DNA of 64,000 bases from Kordiimonadaceae bacterium (GTDB lineage: Bacteria > Pseudomonadota > Alphaproteobacteria > Sphingomonadales > Emcibacteraceae), in assembly GCA_018660225.1 (NCBI GenBank), contig JABJKT010000017.1:1-64000 (forward strand), written 5' to 3'. The notes beneath the pieces were generated by a model. The model searched no databases. It saw only the letters and a program-made list of their open reading frames with translations, and was not told the origin of the DNA. A program made the position numbers and the translations under genes. Position 1 is the first letter of the stretch. Every line of letters begins with the position of its first letter. Below, in pieces: positions 43,707 through 54,606 of this stretch.

Positions 43707-43736
43707 TTGTACTAAAATTATTTTGGAAACTAGTTA

Positions 43737-44237
43737 ATGTCGAGCATGTTGACAGATAAAATTGCTGCCCTGATTGAGCCCACTATCGATAGCTTGGGCT
43801 ATGAACTTGTACGCGTTCAGCTTTTTAGCTCACCGCGTGGTGGCGCGTCAACATTGCAGATAATGGCTGAAGCAGCAGACGGCACAATGACCGTTGAAGC
43901 TTGCGCGAAAATAAGCCGTGATATTTCAGTAATTATGGATGTTGAAGACCCGATTAATAGTGAATATGTGCTTGAGGTCAGCTCCCCTGGACTTGACCGT
44001 CCGCTGACCCGCTTAAAAGACTTTGTTAATTACGCAGGTTTTGAGACCAAAGTGGAAATGGACCAGGCGGTTGATAAAAGAAGACGTTTTAGGGGTAAGT
44101 TACTCGGTGTGGAAGATGAATTAATTTTACTGGATGTGGAAGGGGAAGTTTATAAACTTCACTTTGATGATATCCAGAAAGCTAAATTGGTAATGACAGA
44201 TGAATTGGCGGCCGCTGCTACGGCTAACCCATCATAG
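43737..44237 (+). CDS. rimP: Ribosome maturation factor RimP
   Basis: A 166-residue protein. LIEPTIDSLGYELVRVQ opens the first domain and YVLEVSSPGLDRPLTRLKDF is the family signature. The C-terminal SH3-like domain follows (FRGKLLGVEDELILLDV). It binds free 30S particles and aids their maturation. It heads the rimP-nusA-ylxR-infB-rbfA-truB unit. Confidence 0.93.
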   Translation: MSSMLTDKIAALIEPTIDSLGYELVRVQLFSSPRGGASTLQIMAEAADGTMTVEACAKISRDISVIMDVEDPINSEYVLEVSSPGLDRPLTRLKDFVNYAGFETKVEMDQAVDKRRRFRGKLLGVEDELILLDVEGEVYKLHFDDIQKAKLVMTDELAAAATANPS

Positions 44238-44310
44238 GTCATTACTGCAAAACCATAAAGAATGATAAGTGGCCTGATAGGTCGATATTAAGATACTGGA
44301 GCTTAAGAGT

Positions 44311-45900
44311 ATGACAGCAGTAAGCGCAAATAGATTAGAGCTTTTACAAATTTCCGATGCGGTGGCTCGGGAAAAAGGCATTGATAAAGAAATTGTTCTC
44401 GGCGCAATGGAAGAGGCTATCCAAAAAGCGGCTCGTTCGCGTTATGGTATGGAGAATGAGATTAAAGCTCATATTGACCGCAAAACAGGTGATATTAAAT
44501 TATACCGGGTTCTTGAGGTTGTTGAGAATGTTGAAAATCATTCTACAGAAATTACCGTTGAAGATGCTGGACAGTATAAAGAAGATGCTGCCATCGGCGA
44601 TATTCTGGCAGACGAGCTTCCGGCGATTGACTTTGGCCGTGTTGCGGCGCAAACGGCTAAGCAGGTTATCGTGCAAAAAGTACGTGAAGCTGAACGGGCC
44701 CGTCAGTTCGAAGAATATAAAGATAAAATCGGTGATCTTATTAATGGCGTTGTAAAACGTGTTGAATATGGCAATGTAATTGTAGACCTTGGTTCTGCAG
44801 AAGCGATTATTCGCCGCGACCAGCTTATCCCGAGAGAACATATTCGTAATGGTGAGCGTGTTCGCGCGATAATCCTTGATGTTCGTGAAGAACCAAGAGG
44901 GCCACAAATTTTCTTATCAAGAAGCCATCCAGACTTTATGGCGAAATTATTTGCCGGTGAAGTTCCAGAAATTTATGACGGTGTTATCGGTATTGTTGGC
45001 GTAAGTCGCGACCCGGGAAGCCGTGCGAAAATTGCGGTTACAAGTAATGATCCAAGTATTGATCCTGTCGGCGCCTGCGTTGGTATGCGCGGTAGTCGTG
45101 TTCAAGCGGTTGTTGAAGAGCTTCAGGGCGAAAAAATTGATATCATTCAGTGGTCGCCAGATCCTGCGACTTACATTATTCGCGCGCTTGCGCCGGCTAG
45201 TGTTTCAAAAGTGGTTATTGATGAAGATGCAGGACGCATGGATGTTGTGGTCGGCGAAGATCAATTAAGTCTTGCTATTGGCCGTCGCGGTCAAAATGTT
45301 CGCTTGGCCTCGCAACTAGCCGAATGGCAGGTTGATATTATGACGGAAGCTGATGAAAGTGAACGTCGTCAGAAAGAATATAAAGAGCGCAGTGAACTCT
45401 TTATGGATAAACTGGATGTTGATGAAACTCTTGCGCTTCTCCTTGTCGGGGAAGGATTCCGTAACCTTGAAGAAGTAGCTTATGTGGCTGCTGACGAGTT
45501 TGCCGGTATTGAGGGTTTTGATATGGCGCTAGTGGAAGAACTCCAGTCCCGTGCCAGAGAAGCGCTCGGGGCAATAGCAGAAGAAGCAGAAGGCAAACGT
45601 AAAGAACTTGGTGTTGAAGATGATCTTGCCGCCATCGAAGGTTTGACGGCATCGATGCTCGTCACACTTGGTAAAGCCGGCGTTAAAACGCTTGATGATC
45701 TTGGTGACCTTGCCGGTGATGAGCTTACGAGTAAGGAAGACGGACTGCTTCGCGATTATGATTTAAGCCTTGATCAAGCCAATGAAATTATTATGGCAGC
45801 ACGTGCCCATTGGTTTGAAGATGAAGAGGTGGTTGAAGAACAAGCCACTGAGGGTGACGCCGAGGAAGAAGCAAAAGCCGCTTCTGAGCCAGTGGAATAG
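44311..45900 (+). CDS. nusA: Transcription termination/antitermination factor NusA
   Basis: A 529-residue protein: N-terminal RNA polymerase-binding domain, S1 domain (GVVKRVEYGNVIVDLGSAEA), two KH domains (GACVGMRGSRVQAVVEEL and LAIGRRGQNVRLASQL), and two C-terminal acidic repeats with helix-hairpin-helix character (LLLVGEGFRNLEEVAYV, VTLGKAGVKTLDDLGDLAGD). It controls pausing, termination and antitermination. It lies 73 bp after rimP. Confidence 0.96.
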   Translation: MTAVSANRLELLQISDAVAREKGIDKEIVLGAMEEAIQKAARSRYGMENEIKAHIDRKTGDIKLYRVLEVVENVENHSTEITVEDAGQYKEDAAIGDILADELPAIDFGRVAAQTAKQVIVQKVREAERARQFEEYKDKIGDLINGVVKRVEYGNVIVDLGSAEAIIRRDQLIPREHIRNGERVRAIILDVREEPRGPQIFLSRSHPDFMAKLFAGEVPEIYDGVIGIVGVSRDPGSRAKIAVTSNDPSIDPVGACVGMRGSRVQAVVEELQGEKIDIIQWSPDPATYIIRALAPASVSKVVIDEDAGRMDVVVGEDQLSLAIGRRGQNVRLASQLAEWQVDIMTEADESERRQKEYKERSELFMDKLDVDETLALLLVGEGFRNLEEVAYVAADEFAGIEGFDMALVEELQSRAREALGAIAEEAEGKRKELGVEDDLAAIEGLTASMLVTLGKAGVKTLDDLGDLAGDELTSKEDGLLRDYDLSLDQANEIIMAARAHWFEDEEVVEEQATEGDAEEEAKAASEPVE

Positions 45901-45911
45901 GATGATGTACT

Positions 45912-46550
45912 GTGACCAAAGAAGTGAGACAGCGAAAATGTTTGGTCAGTGGGCAAGTCTATCCTGCATATGAATTAATTCGTTTTGTGTGCGGTCCTGA
46001 CGGAACAATTGTTCCCGATGTGGCGGCAAAACTTCCCGGCAGAGGATGCTGGGTACTAGCAAAGCGGGAGGTCTTGGAAGAGGCCATAAAGAAAAAAATA
46101 TTTTTACGTTTTGGCTATCAGGTAAAGAAGAACAATAAAAAGAAAGATATTGAAGAACTTGATCAGCAAAGCGGTGAAGAAAAAATAAAATCCATATTGG
46201 TCAGAGATGACCTTGTGGACCAAATAGAAGAACTATTGCATAAGCGGTGTTTGGATTATTTGGGGCTTGCTAATCGGGCTGGAAATATATTATCTGGTTT
46301 TGAAAAAGTTAGGGCAGCTTTAAAGACGGGTAAAACGAATGTTTTACTAACGGCGTGTGACGGCGCGACAAACGGACGCAGTAAAATGTGTCAGGGACTT
46401 GATAATTTAAGGGTAATAGATATGTTTGCCCGCGATGATTTAAGTCAGGCGATCGGGGCACCAAATGCAGTGCATTTAGCATTACTGCCCGGTGGAATAA
46501 GGTCAAGTTTATTACGGGAAATATCCCGTTATGAGCTCTGTAAAAAATAG
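45912..46550 (+). CDS. YlxR/DUF448 plus L7Ae-like RNA-binding protein
   Basis: A 212-residue protein started at GTG. Residues ~5-85 form the YlxR domain (RQRKCLVSGQVYPAYELIRFVCGPDG, shown by RKCLVSGQ and LPGRGCWV). Residues ~110-200 form an L7Ae/L30e-like domain (LGLANRAGNILSGFEKV). Alphaproteobacteria commonly carry this two-domain form between nusA and infB. It probably binds RNA, possibly rRNA or tRNA; the exact role is open. Confidence 0.88.
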   Translation: MTKEVRQRKCLVSGQVYPAYELIRFVCGPDGTIVPDVAAKLPGRGCWVLAKREVLEEAIKKKIFLRFGYQVKKNNKKKDIEELDQQSGEEKIKSILVRDDLVDQIEELLHKRCLDYLGLANRAGNILSGFEKVRAALKTGKTNVLLTACDGATNGRSKMCQGLDNLRVIDMFARDDLSQAIGAPNAVHLALLPGGIRSSLLREISRYELCKK

Positions 46551-46619
46551 GTTATAAAATAAAGCCATTTTTTATTTTTTATGTTAAAAGTAAAATATGG
46601 TTTTTAAGGCGATAAAAGA

Positions 46620-49154
46620 ATGAGTGACGATAAAAACAAAAACACACCTTTATCCACATCTGGACGTAAGACGCTTCAGATGAAACCTGCTGGCACCTTA
46701 GGGGCTGGCGGTGGCGGCGCTGGCGTGGTTGTTCAGCGTAAGAAAAAACTTATTATGCCTGGCCAGAAACCGGCAACTGAGGCAACAGAAGCGGCACCAA
46801 AATCTATTATAAAATCGCCTTTCGGGGGCGCAAAAAAACCGGCTGTGCAAAAAGCGCCTGTTGCGGCAAAAACCGCTGGCGGATTATCTGAAGGCGAGCG
46901 CGAGAAACGCGCAAAAGTTCTGGAAAATGCACAAAAGGAAAGCGAAGAGAAAGCTGCTGTCGCGGCTGAGGCTGCTAAGCGTAAAGCCGTTGAAGATGCT
47001 GCATTGGCTGAAAGAAGGGCCAAAGAAGAAGTTGAAAACAAAGGCAAACCAAAAGCTGAGGCGCAAGCAGATGAGAAAAAACGGACGGCTGATCTTGAGG
47101 TAAAGAAAAAAAGAGAAGAAGAAGCTACAAAAATAGCGGATGCGGAAGCGGCCGCCGCCAAGGAAGCATCTCCTCAACCGGCTAAAACTAAAGAAGCCAT
47201 CAAGAAACCAGAGGCAAGAGAAGAAACCCCAAAACGCCCTGAAGTGAAAAAGGGTCGCATGGATGATAAGCGCCGCAGTGGCCGGTTAACGGTTACTCAG
47301 GCTTTATCTGGAAATATTGAACGTCAACGTAGTTTGGCATCCTTAAAACGTAAGCGGGCTAAAGAAAAACGCCAAAGCGGACTTGTTGCGCCAGCGCAAA
47401 AAGTTTACCGCGAAGTTATCGTTCCCGACAAGATTACAGTTGCTGAACTTGCGAATAGAATGACTGAAAAAACCAATGATGTTATTCGCGCACTTATGAA
47501 AATGGGTGTAATGTCTGGCGCAAGTGATGACGTTGATCATGACGTAGCGGAACTTATTGTTGAAGAATTTGGCCATACGCTCAGGCGGATCAGTGCATCC
47601 GATGTGGAGCAGGATCTTGCCGGATCAGCAGATGTGGATGTGGATTTAGTTTCCCGCGCGCCTGTCGTAACTGTTATGGGTCATGTTGATCACGGTAAAA
47701 CCTCAATCCTTGACGCACTTCGAAAATCAAGTGTCACGGCTGGTGAGGCCGGCGGTATTACCCAGCATATTGGTGCCTACCAGATTAAAATCGCGAGCGG
47801 CGATAAAATAACATTTCTTGATACACCAGGTCACGCCGCCTTTACGGCAATGCGCGCCCGCGGTGCACAAGTAACGGATATTGTTGTGCTTGTCGTTGCC
47901 GCTGATGACGGCATCATGCCGCAAACTATTGAAGCTATTTCACACGCAAAATCAGCGGAAGTTCCAATTGTTGTTGCCATTAATAAAATGGATGCTCCTG
48001 GGGCTAATGCCATGAAGGTTCGTCAGGACTTACTACAACATGAAGTATTTGTTGAAAGTATGGGCGGTGAAATTCTTGATATTGAAGTTTCTGCAAAAGA
48101 AGGCACTGGCCTTGATAAGCTTGAAGAAGCAATTCTCTTACAAGCAGAACTTAATGATCTTAAAGCCAACCCGAACCGCTCAGCGAGTGGTGCAGTGGTA
48201 GAGGCTAAACTTGATAAAGGTCGCGGTGCTGTTGCAACGGTTATTGTTCAGCGCGGTACGTTGAAAGTTGGCGATGTGGTTGTTGCTGGTACGGCATGGG
48301 GCCGCGCGCGTGCGCTTCATGATGACCGCGGATCACAAATTAAAGAAGCCGGGCCATCGACGCCGGTCGAGATTTTAGGTCTTGATAGCGCACCGGGTGC
48401 CGGCGATGACTTTGTTGTTGTTGATGATGAAGCAAAAGCGCGTAGCGTGGTTGATTTCAGACTTGACCAGATCAAAGAAGATAAAAATAAAACGCCTCAG
48501 GCAAGTCTTGAGAATATGTTTGATAAACTTAAAGAAGCTGAAATATCTACGGTTCCGATTTTACTTAAGGCCGATGTTCAGGGCTCTGTTGGCGCGATTG
48601 TTACGTCTCTTGAGCAACTCAATACCGATGAAGTAAAATGTAAAATTGTTCATAGCGGTGTTGGCGGGATCAGTGAAACAGACGTTGGTCTTGCGGTAGC
48701 AACGGGCTCACCGGTGATTGGATTTAACGTCCGTGCCAGCCGAAATGCTGCAGACCTTGCACGCAAAGAAGGTGTGGAAATTCGCTATTATTCAATCATT
48801 TATGATTTAATTGATGATATTAAAGCGGTTATGTCCGGACTACTTGCGCCTGAAATTAAAGAAACAATTATCGGCACTGCCGAAATACGTGATATCTTTA
48901 ATGCTGGTAAAGGTAAGGCCGCTGGTTGCCTGGTAACAAGCGGTGTCGTCAGACAAGGGTCTAAAGCAAGACTGCTTCGCGATGACACGGTTGTTTATGA
49001 AGGGGACCTTGGATCGCTTCGCCGCTTTAAGGATCAAGTTAAAGAAGTTGAAAGTGGCGTTGAGTGCGGAATGAATTTCCAAAGCTATAATGATATGAAG
49101 TCAGGCGACGTCATTGAATGTTATGAAGTTGAAGAAATTGAACGTAACCTTTAA
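46620..49154 (+). CDS. infB: Translation initiation factor IF-2
   Basis: An 844-residue protein. The first ~220 residues are a lysine/alanine/glutamate-rich coiled linker. The GTPase domain has [11 protein letters not shown] (P-loop), DTPGHAAF and [10 protein letters not shown]-terminal beta-barrel and fMet-tRNA-binding domains follow. It recruits initiator tRNA to the 30S subunit. It occupies the usual place between the ylxR-type gene and rbfA. Confidence 0.96.
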   Translation: MSDDKNKNTPLSTSGRKTLQMKPAGTLGAGGGGAGVVVQRKKKLIMPGQKPATEATEAAPKSIIKSPFGGAKKPAVQKAPVAAKTAGGLSEGEREKRAKVLENAQKESEEKAAVAAEAAKRKAVEDAALAERRAKEEVENKGKPKAEAQADEKKRTADLEVKKKREEEATKIADAEAAAAKEASPQPAKTKEAIKKPEAREETPKRPEVKKGRMDDKRRSGRLTVTQALSGNIERQRSLASLKRKRAKEKRQSGLVAPAQKVYREVIVPDKITVAELANRMTEKTNDVIRALMKMGVMSGASDDVDHDVAELIVEEFGHTLRRISASDVEQDLAGSADVDVDLVSRAPVVTVMGHVDHGKTSILDALRKSSVTAGEAGGITQHIGAYQIKIASGDKITFLDTPGHAAFTAMRARGAQVTDIVVLVVAADDGIMPQTIEAISHAKSAEVPIVVAINKMDAPGANAMKVRQDLLQHEVFVESMGGEILDIEVSAKEGTGLDKLEEAILLQAELNDLKANPNRSASGAVVEAKLDKGRGAVATVIVQRGTLKVGDVVVAGTAWGRARALHDDRGSQIKEAGPSTPVEILGLDSAPGAGDDFVVVDDEAKARSVVDFRLDQIKEDKNKTPQASLENMFDKLKEAEISTVPILLKADVQGSVGAIVTSLEQLNTDEVKCKIVHSGVGGISETDVGLAVATGSPVIGFNVRASRNAADLARKEGVEIRYYSIIYDLIDDIKAVMSGLLAPEIKETIIGTAEIRDIFNAGKGKAAGCLVTSGVVRQGSKARLLRDDTVVYEGDLGSLRRFKDQVKEVESGVECGMNFQSYNDMKSGDVIECYEVEEIERNL

Positions 49155-49187
49155 CCTTGACGGCGGCCGAAACGTAAGGATGGTCTG

Positions 49188-49589
49188 ATGTCCAAATCCA
49201 GATTTGATAATAACGGCGAACCAAGCCAGCGCCTGCTTCGTGTTGGCGAAAATATCCGCCATGCGCTTTCTGAGATTATTTCTCGCGGCGATATCCGTGA
49301 TGATGATCTTGAAAACGTGCCGGTAACGGTTACGGAGGTGAGGTGTAGTCCTGACCTTCGAAACGCCACCATATTTGCCATGCCTTTGGGCGGGGTAAAT
49401 GAAAAAGAAGTGATTGAAGCGCTTAACCGCAACACGAAATTTATTCGCGGGCAGCTTTCAAAAATGGTCAGCATGAAATATTTACCCGCGCTCAAATTTA
49501 CCTCGGATCATAGTTTTGGTGAAGTGGATCATATCGAAGAACTTCTAAACAGTTCTCATGTGGCACAAGACCTGAAAAAAGATGATTAA
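49188..49589 (+). CDS. rbfA: Ribosome-binding factor A
   Basis: A 133-residue protein. SQRLLRVGENIRHALSEII and VTEVRCSPDLRNATIFAMP are RbfA hallmarks of the KH-like fold. It acts in late 16S rRNA 5'-end maturation and cold adaptation. GTAAGGA precedes the ATG. It ends 6 bp before truB. Confidence 0.93.
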   Translation: MSKSRFDNNGEPSQRLLRVGENIRHALSEIISRGDIRDDDLENVPVTVTEVRCSPDLRNATIFAMPLGGVNEKEVIEALNRNTKFIRGQLSKMVSMKYLPALKFTSDHSFGEVDHIEELLNSSHVAQDLKKDD

Positions 49590-49595
49590 CCCGCC

Positions 49596-50516
49596 ATGGC
49601 TAGAAAGCGTAAAGGGCTAAAAATTGACGGATGGCTCGCCATTGATAAGCCTTACGGTATGGGTTCAACCAAAGTCGTTGGAAAATGCCGTTATCTTACC
49701 AAAGCTCAAAAAGTCGGCCATGCCGGTACGCTTGATCCCTTAGCGACGGGTGTCCTGCCCATTGCTTTTGGTGAAGCAACCAAAACCATTCCTTATATTA
49801 TGGATGCTCGTAAAACCTATCAGTTTGAGGTGACATGGGGCGAAGCGCACACTACGGATGATTTAGAAGGCGAGATAACGCACAGCAGTGATCACCGTCC
49901 CACAGAAGCAAATATTTTGCAGCAGCTTGAAAATTTTCGCGGAAAAATCAAGCAGAAACCACCCGCCTTCAGCGCCATCAAAATTGATGGAAAAAGAGCC
50001 TATGATCTGGCCCGGGCCGGGGAAGAGTTTGAAATTAAAGAACGCGAGGTTGAAATTTTCACGCTCAGTTTAACAGTGCGAACAGAAAATACCGCCACGT
50101 TTGAAATGGAGTGCTCCAAAGGGACTTATGTGCGCTCAATTGGTCGCGATTTAGCGCTGAAACTCGGGACTTTTGGCTATATTTCAAGCCTACGACGAAC
50201 GAAAGTAGGATCATTTGATCTTAGCGGTACGATTTCGCTGGAAAAACTGGAAGAATTGGTACATAGTGCGCCGCTTGAAGAGACGATTCTTAATGTTGTG
50301 ACCGTGCTGGACGACATCTTGGCACTGGCCGTAACAAAAGAGCAGGCAGATTTTCTAAAGAATGGCGGATTTATCGCATTAGAAAATCTAGATAAAACCC
50401 TGACCTCTTCAAGTCGTATTGGTGTGACCTATAAAGCGATGGAAGGTGATAAATTAATTGCCCTTTGTGAGTTTGATGAAAGCCACTTAAAGCCGATACG
50501 GGTTTTTAATTTATAA
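49596..50516 (+). CDS. truB: tRNA pseudouridine-55 synthase
   Basis: A 306-residue protein. [17 protein letters not shown] and [19 protein letters not shown] (the catalytic aspartate is in TLDP) identify Tru[17 protein letters not shown] follows as the second signature. It makes pseudouridine at position 55 of the T loop in tRNA. It is 19 bp before rpsO. Confidence 0.95.
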   Translation: MARKRKGLKIDGWLAIDKPYGMGSTKVVGKCRYLTKAQKVGHAGTLDPLATGVLPIAFGEATKTIPYIMDARKTYQFEVTWGEAHTTDDLEGEITHSSDHRPTEANILQQLENFRGKIKQKPPAFSAIKIDGKRAYDLARAGEEFEIKEREVEIFTLSLTVRTENTATFEMECSKGTYVRSIGRDLALKLGTFGYISSLRRTKVGSFDLSGTISLEKLEELVHSAPLEETILNVVTVLDDILALAVTKEQADFLKNGGFIALENLDKTLTSSSRIGVTYKAMEGDKLIALCEFDESHLKPIRVFNL

Positions 50517-50535
50517 TTTATTTAAGGAGTTACCG

Positions 50536-50805
50536 ATGTCGATTACTGCAGAAAAGAAGCAGGAACTAATCAAAGAGTATGCCATCAAAGATGGTGATAC
50601 AGGTTCCCCAGAAGTTCAAGTTGCCATTCTAACACACAGAATTGTGCATCTCACAGAACATTTTAAAACACATAAAAAAGATAACCATTCACGTCGTGGG
50701 CTACTTATGCTCGTTAACAAAAGACGTAAACTCTTGGATTATCTTAATTCAAAAGACGCCGATCGTTACAAAGCTCTAATTAAAAGCTTAGGTCTGCGCA
50801 AATAA
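50536..50805 (+). CDS. rpsO: 30S ribosomal protein S15
   Basis: An 89-residue protein, exact family length. [17 protein letters not shown] and [20 protein letters not shown] are the S15 signatures. It binds the central domain of 16S rRNA. AAGGAG lies upstream. The rpsO-pnp pair is conserved across proteobacteria. Confidence 0.97.
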   Translation: MSITAEKKQELIKEYAIKDGDTGSPEVQVAILTHRIVHLTEHFKTHKKDNHSRRGLLMLVNKRRKLLDYLNSKDADRYKALIKSLGLRK

Positions 50806-50846
50806 GAAAAATATGAATGCGGGACCATAGGGGTTTCGTACAAGGC

Positions 50847-50896
50847 TTTTTGATGCGCGAGCTTTAAGGATGGGCCTTGAGCTCGCTAATCAAAAA
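50847..50896 (+). promoter_or_regulatory. Long stem-loop in the rpsO-pnp gap
   Basis: TTTTTGAT-GC-GCGAGCT pairs with AGCTCGC-TA-ATCAAAAA across a small internal bulge, with an inner AAGG/CCTT stem. It gives about 15 base pairs plus the inner helix. In Escherichia coli a leader hairpin before pnp is cut by RNase III and mediates PNPase autocontrol; this stem is in the right place for the same role and could also end rpsO transcripts. Confidence 0.65.
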
Positions 50897-50926
50897 TTAT
50901 AGCCGAAAGAAAGTAGAGAAATATAT

Positions 50927-53038
50927 ATGTTTAATAAACACAAAGTAGAAATCGAATGGGGCGGACGCCCTCTGACAATCGAAACAGGACAAATTGCTCG
51001 TCAAGCCGGTGGTGCCGTAATGGTAACGTATGGCGAGACATCAGTTTTTACTGCGGTTACAGCAGCTAAAAAAGCAAAAACAGGAATTGATTTCTTCCCA
51101 CTAACAGTAAACTACCAAGAAAAAGCATACGCCGCCGGTAAAATACCAGGCGGATTTTTTAAGCGTGAAGCACGTCCAAGTGAGTCAGAAATTCTAATCT
51201 GTCGTCTTATTGACCGTCCGATCCGCCCGCTTTTTGTATCCTCATTTAAAAATGAAACTCAAGTGTCATGTACCGTAATGAGCCACGACCTTGAAAACCA
51301 AGCAGACATTCCTGCCATTATCGGTACTAGTGCCGCCCTTACACTTTCCGGCCTTCCATTTATGGGCCCGATTGCTGGTGCGCGCGTTGGTTATATCGAA
51401 GGCGAATATGTTCTTAACCCAACAGCAGAAGAACTTGAAAATTCTGATCTCGATCTTGTTGTTGCGGGAACACGCGATGCGGTTCTTATGGTTGAATCAG
51501 AAGCTTCTGAGCTTTCTGAAGAAATTATGCTTGGCGCCGTTATGTTCGGCCACGCAGAAATGCAGGTTGTTATTGATGCGATTATCGATCTTGCTGAAGT
51601 TGCGGCAAAAGAGCCGATTGAGCTTCCTGAAGAAGAAGATCACAGTAAACTTATCGCTGCCATTAAGAAAATGGCAGAAAAAGGCCTTCGCGATGCATAC
51701 GGCGAAACCGATAAGCAAACACGTGTTGGTAAAATTAATAAAGTTAAAGACGCGGTTAAAGAAAAACATGTTGAAGACGGCGATGACGCTCAGAGCATTC
51801 TTGTCGGCGGCATTCTTAAAGACGTAGAAAAAGGCATCGTTCGCGGTGACATCATTAAAACCGGTAAACGGATTGATGGTCGTGCACTTGATACGGTTCG
51901 TGCTGTTGTTGGTGAAGTTAACATTCTACCACGTACACATGGTTCTGCGCTTTTCACACGCGGTGAAACACAATCAATTTGTGTGACAACGCTTGGTACG
52001 GGCGATGATGAGCAGTTCATTGACGCGCTAACCGGTACTTATAAAGAAAGCTTCATGCTTCATTATAACTTCCCTCCATATTCTGTGGGTGAAGTTGGTC
52101 GTTCAGGATTTACATCACGCCGCGAAGTTGGCCATGGTAAACTTGCATGGCGTGCGGTTAAAGCCGTTCTGCCTGAAAAGGATGATTTCCCATATACAAT
52201 TCGTATTGTGTCTGAAATTACCGAATCAAACGGTTCATCATCAATGGCGACCGTTTGTGGTGCGTCACTGTCTATGATGGATGCGGGTGTTCCGCTTACT
52301 CGTCCGGTATCTGGTATTGCTATGGGTCTTATTAAAGAAGGCGACGATTATGCCGTTCTTTCTGACATCCTTGGTGATGAAGACCACTTGGGTGATATGG
52401 ACTTTAAAGTCGCTGGTACCTCTGAAGGTATCACATCACTTCAAATGGATATCAAAATCACCGGTATTACCAAAGACATCATGGAAGCTGCGCTTGAGCA
52501 GGCCAAAGGCGGCCGTGCTACGATCCTTGAAGAAATGAATAAAGCCCTGGAGACGGCCCGTGAAGAAATGAACGAGTACGCGCCAAGGATTGAAACTATT
52601 CAAGTTAAGAAAGACAAAATCCGTGAAATTATTGGTACAGGCGGTAAAGTAATTCGTGAAATTTGCGAAGTTACTGGCGCCAAAGTTGATATTGATGACG
52701 AAGGTATTGTTAAAGTATCATCGCCGGACGGGGTTGCTATTAAAGCCGCGCTTGATTGGATCAACGGTATCGTTGCAGAGCCTGAAGTTGGTAAAACATA
52801 CGAAGGTAAAGTGGTTAAAACAGTTGATTTTGGTGCGTTCGTGAACTTCCTCGGCAGCAAAGACGGCCTTGTTCACATTAGCGAACTTGCAAAAGAACGT
52901 GTGAAACAGGTTACTGATGTTGTTAAAGAAGGTGAAATCGTTAAAGTTAAAGTTCTTGGCATTGATGACCGTGGTAAAGTACGCTTAAGTATGAAAGCGC
53001 TTCTTAACGATGACGCTGAAGAAAAGAGTGACGATTAA
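50927..53038 (+). CDS. pnp: Polyribonucleotide nucleotidyltransferase (PNPase)
   Basis: A 703-residue protein: two RNase PH domains ([16 protein letters not shown] and [23 protein letters not shown]-type segment, shown by PPYSVGEVG), a KH domain ([20 protein letters not shown]) and a C-terminal S1 domain ([20 protein letters not shown]). It degrades RNA 3'-5' by phosphorolysis in the cytoplasm. A leader hairpin precedes it and a strong hairpin follows. Confidence 0.97.
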   Translation: MFNKHKVEIEWGGRPLTIETGQIARQAGGAVMVTYGETSVFTAVTAAKKAKTGIDFFPLTVNYQEKAYAAGKIPGGFFKREARPSESEILICRLIDRPIRPLFVSSFKNETQVSCTVMSHDLENQADIPAIIGTSAALTLSGLPFMGPIAGARVGYIEGEYVLNPTAEELENSDLDLVVAGTRDAVLMVESEASELSEEIMLGAVMFGHAEMQVVIDAIIDLAEVAAKEPIELPEEEDHSKLIAAIKKMAEKGLRDAYGETDKQTRVGKINKVKDAVKEKHVEDGDDAQSILVGGILKDVEKGIVRGDIIKTGKRIDGRALDTVRAVVGEVNILPRTHGSALFTRGETQSICVTTLGTGDDEQFIDALTGTYKESFMLHYNFPPYSVGEVGRSGFTSRREVGHGKLAWRAVKAVLPEKDDFPYTIRIVSEITESNGSSSMATVCGASLSMMDAGVPLTRPVSGIAMGLIKEGDDYAVLSDILGDEDHLGDMDFKVAGTSEGITSLQMDIKITGITKDIMEAALEQAKGGRATILEEMNKALETAREEMNEYAPRIETIQVKKDKIREIIGTGGKVIREICEVTGAKVDIDDEGIVKVSSPDGVAIKAALDWINGIVAEPEVGKTYEGKVVKTVDFGAFVNFLGSKDGLVHISELAKERVKQVTDVVKEGEIVKVKVLGIDDRGKVRLSMKALLNDDAEEKSDD

Positions 53039-53063
53039 TCATCGATCAATTAGTATTGTGTAA

Positions 53064-53092
53064 CCGGATGTATAATTAAATTATGCATCCGG
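53064..53092. terminator. Inverted repeat after pnp
   Basis: CCGGATGTATAATT and AATTATGCATCCGG pair over 14 positions with one G.T wobble around a single central A. There is no T-run, so it is a probable transcript-end or processing hairpin rather than a classical terminator. Confidence 0.55.
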
Positions 53093-53125
53093 CTCGCAGA
53101 TGAAAATTTGCGGTGAAGGGATAAC

Positions 53126-54529
53126 ATGAAGGCTTTAGATTCATTAAATATATCGGGAAGTGAAGTACTTCCTCTTGTCGAAGGCGGTAAAGGGATTTCG
53201 GCTACTAACGGTGCTAGCGCAGGTGCGTGGGCCGCTGCTGGTGGCGTTGGAACGGTATCTTGTGTTAATGCCGATGATTTTGATGAAAATGGCGAGGTTA
53301 TTCCACAAATTTACCATGGTAAAACACGTATTGAACGCCACGCGGAACTTATTCAATATGGTATTGACGGCGGTGTTCGCCAAGTAAAAGACGCTCATGA
53401 TATTGCTGGTGGCAATGGCCGCATTCACATAAATGTATTATGGGAAATGGGTGGCGCCGAACCGGTTCTTGAAGGCATTCTTAATGGCGCCAAGGGCCTT
53501 GTGCACGGTATCACCTGCGGTGCGGGTATGCCTTATAAACTAAGCGAAATAGCTGCAAATCATAAAGTATTTTTCCACCCGATTGTATCGTCCGCGCGTG
53601 CCTTTGCCATTTTATGGAAACGTGCTTATAAAAATCAGGGTGAGTGGCTCGGCGGAGTGGTTTATGAAGACCCGTGGCTCGCTGGTGGTCATAATGGACT
53701 TTCAAACGCGGAAGATCCATTAGTACCAGAAGATCCATACCCACGTGTTGCGGCGCTGCGCACGATTATGAATAAATTTGGCCTTGAGCATGTGCCAATT
53801 TTGATGGCCGGCGGTGTCTGGTATCTTCGCGATTTTGAACATTGGTTTAATAATCCGGAAATTGGCCTCGTTGCTTTTCAATATGGAACTAGGCCGCTAC
53901 TAACAGTAGAAAGCCCGATCCCACAAGGCTGGAAAGATGCGTTAACGACTTTAAAAGACGGCGATGTTTTGCTTCACCGTTTTAGCCCGACAGGATTTTA
54001 TTCTTCGGCGGTTCGCAATAATTTACTTCGTGAACTTGAAGGCCGTAGTGAACGACAGGTTGATTTCCGTAAAAAAGCAGGGCTCGATGAAGCTTTCAAT
54101 ACAGAAGTGATGGTTGGCAAGAAACGCTATTTCGTTCAGGAAAGTGACAGGGCGAAAGTTCTGGGCTGGGTTGATCAGGGTTTTGATACATCCATGAGAA
54201 CACCGGATGATACTCTTATTCTTGTTAATGGCGATCAGGCCACTGGCATTCGCGAAGATCAGAAAAACTGCATGGGTTGCTTAAGCCAGTGTAAATTTTC
54301 AAACTGGTCACAAAACCCGGATACAAATTACTCTAATGGACGTGGGGCCGATCCCCGTAGCTTCTGCATTCAAAAAGCATTGATGAATATTGCTCACGGC
54401 GAATCTATTGAAGATAATTTGATGTTTGCTGGTCATTCTGCCTTTAATTTTGCGACAGATCCTTTTTATAGCAATGGCTTTGTGCCGACCGTTCAGCAAC
54501 TGATGGACAGAATTGTCAGCGGCGATTAA
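53126..54529 (+). CDS. Nitronate monooxygenase/FabK-like flavin oxidoreductase with C-terminal Cys cluster
   Basis: A 467-residue protein, longer than the usual 310-370. Residues ~15-330 form the NMO-type TIM barrel: GGKGISATNGASAGAWAAAG for the N-terminal phosphate-binding region, HGITCGAGMP, EDPWLAGGHNG with the family histidine, and VPILMAGGVWY with VAFQYGTRPL for FMN phosphate binding. The C-terminal extension has C382, C385, C389 and C414 in a C-X2-C-X3-C-X24-C pattern that could hold an Fe-S cluster or zinc. The substrate is not known. It is a single gene between pnp and irr. Confidence 0.75.
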   Translation: MKALDSLNISGSEVLPLVEGGKGISATNGASAGAWAAAGGVGTVSCVNADDFDENGEVIPQIYHGKTRIERHAELIQYGIDGGVRQVKDAHDIAGGNGRIHINVLWEMGGAEPVLEGILNGAKGLVHGITCGAGMPYKLSEIAANHKVFFHPIVSSARAFAILWKRAYKNQGEWLGGVVYEDPWLAGGHNGLSNAEDPLVPEDPYPRVAALRTIMNKFGLEHVPILMAGGVWYLRDFEHWFNNPEIGLVAFQYGTRPLLTVESPIPQGWKDALTTLKDGDVLLHRFSPTGFYSSAVRNNLLRELEGRSERQVDFRKKAGLDEAFNTEVMVGKKRYFVQESDRAKVLGWVDQGFDTSMRTPDDTLILVNGDQATGIREDQKNCMGCLSQCKFSNWSQNPDTNYSNGRGADPRSFCIQKALMNIAHGESIEDNLMFAGHSAFNFATDPFYSNGFVPTVQQLMDRIVSGD

Positions 54530-54606
54530 GAAAGCACCCTAAACTTGATAAATACTTTATTAAGGTGTAGCATATAACTTGTTGCATAAATTAGGAAAGT
54601 AACGAA

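Noticed and set aside
53034-53051. FNR-like half-sites around the pnp stop (AATCATCGATCAA)
   Set aside because: Only one half-site fits, it overlaps the pnp end and the next gene shows no link to anaerobic growth.
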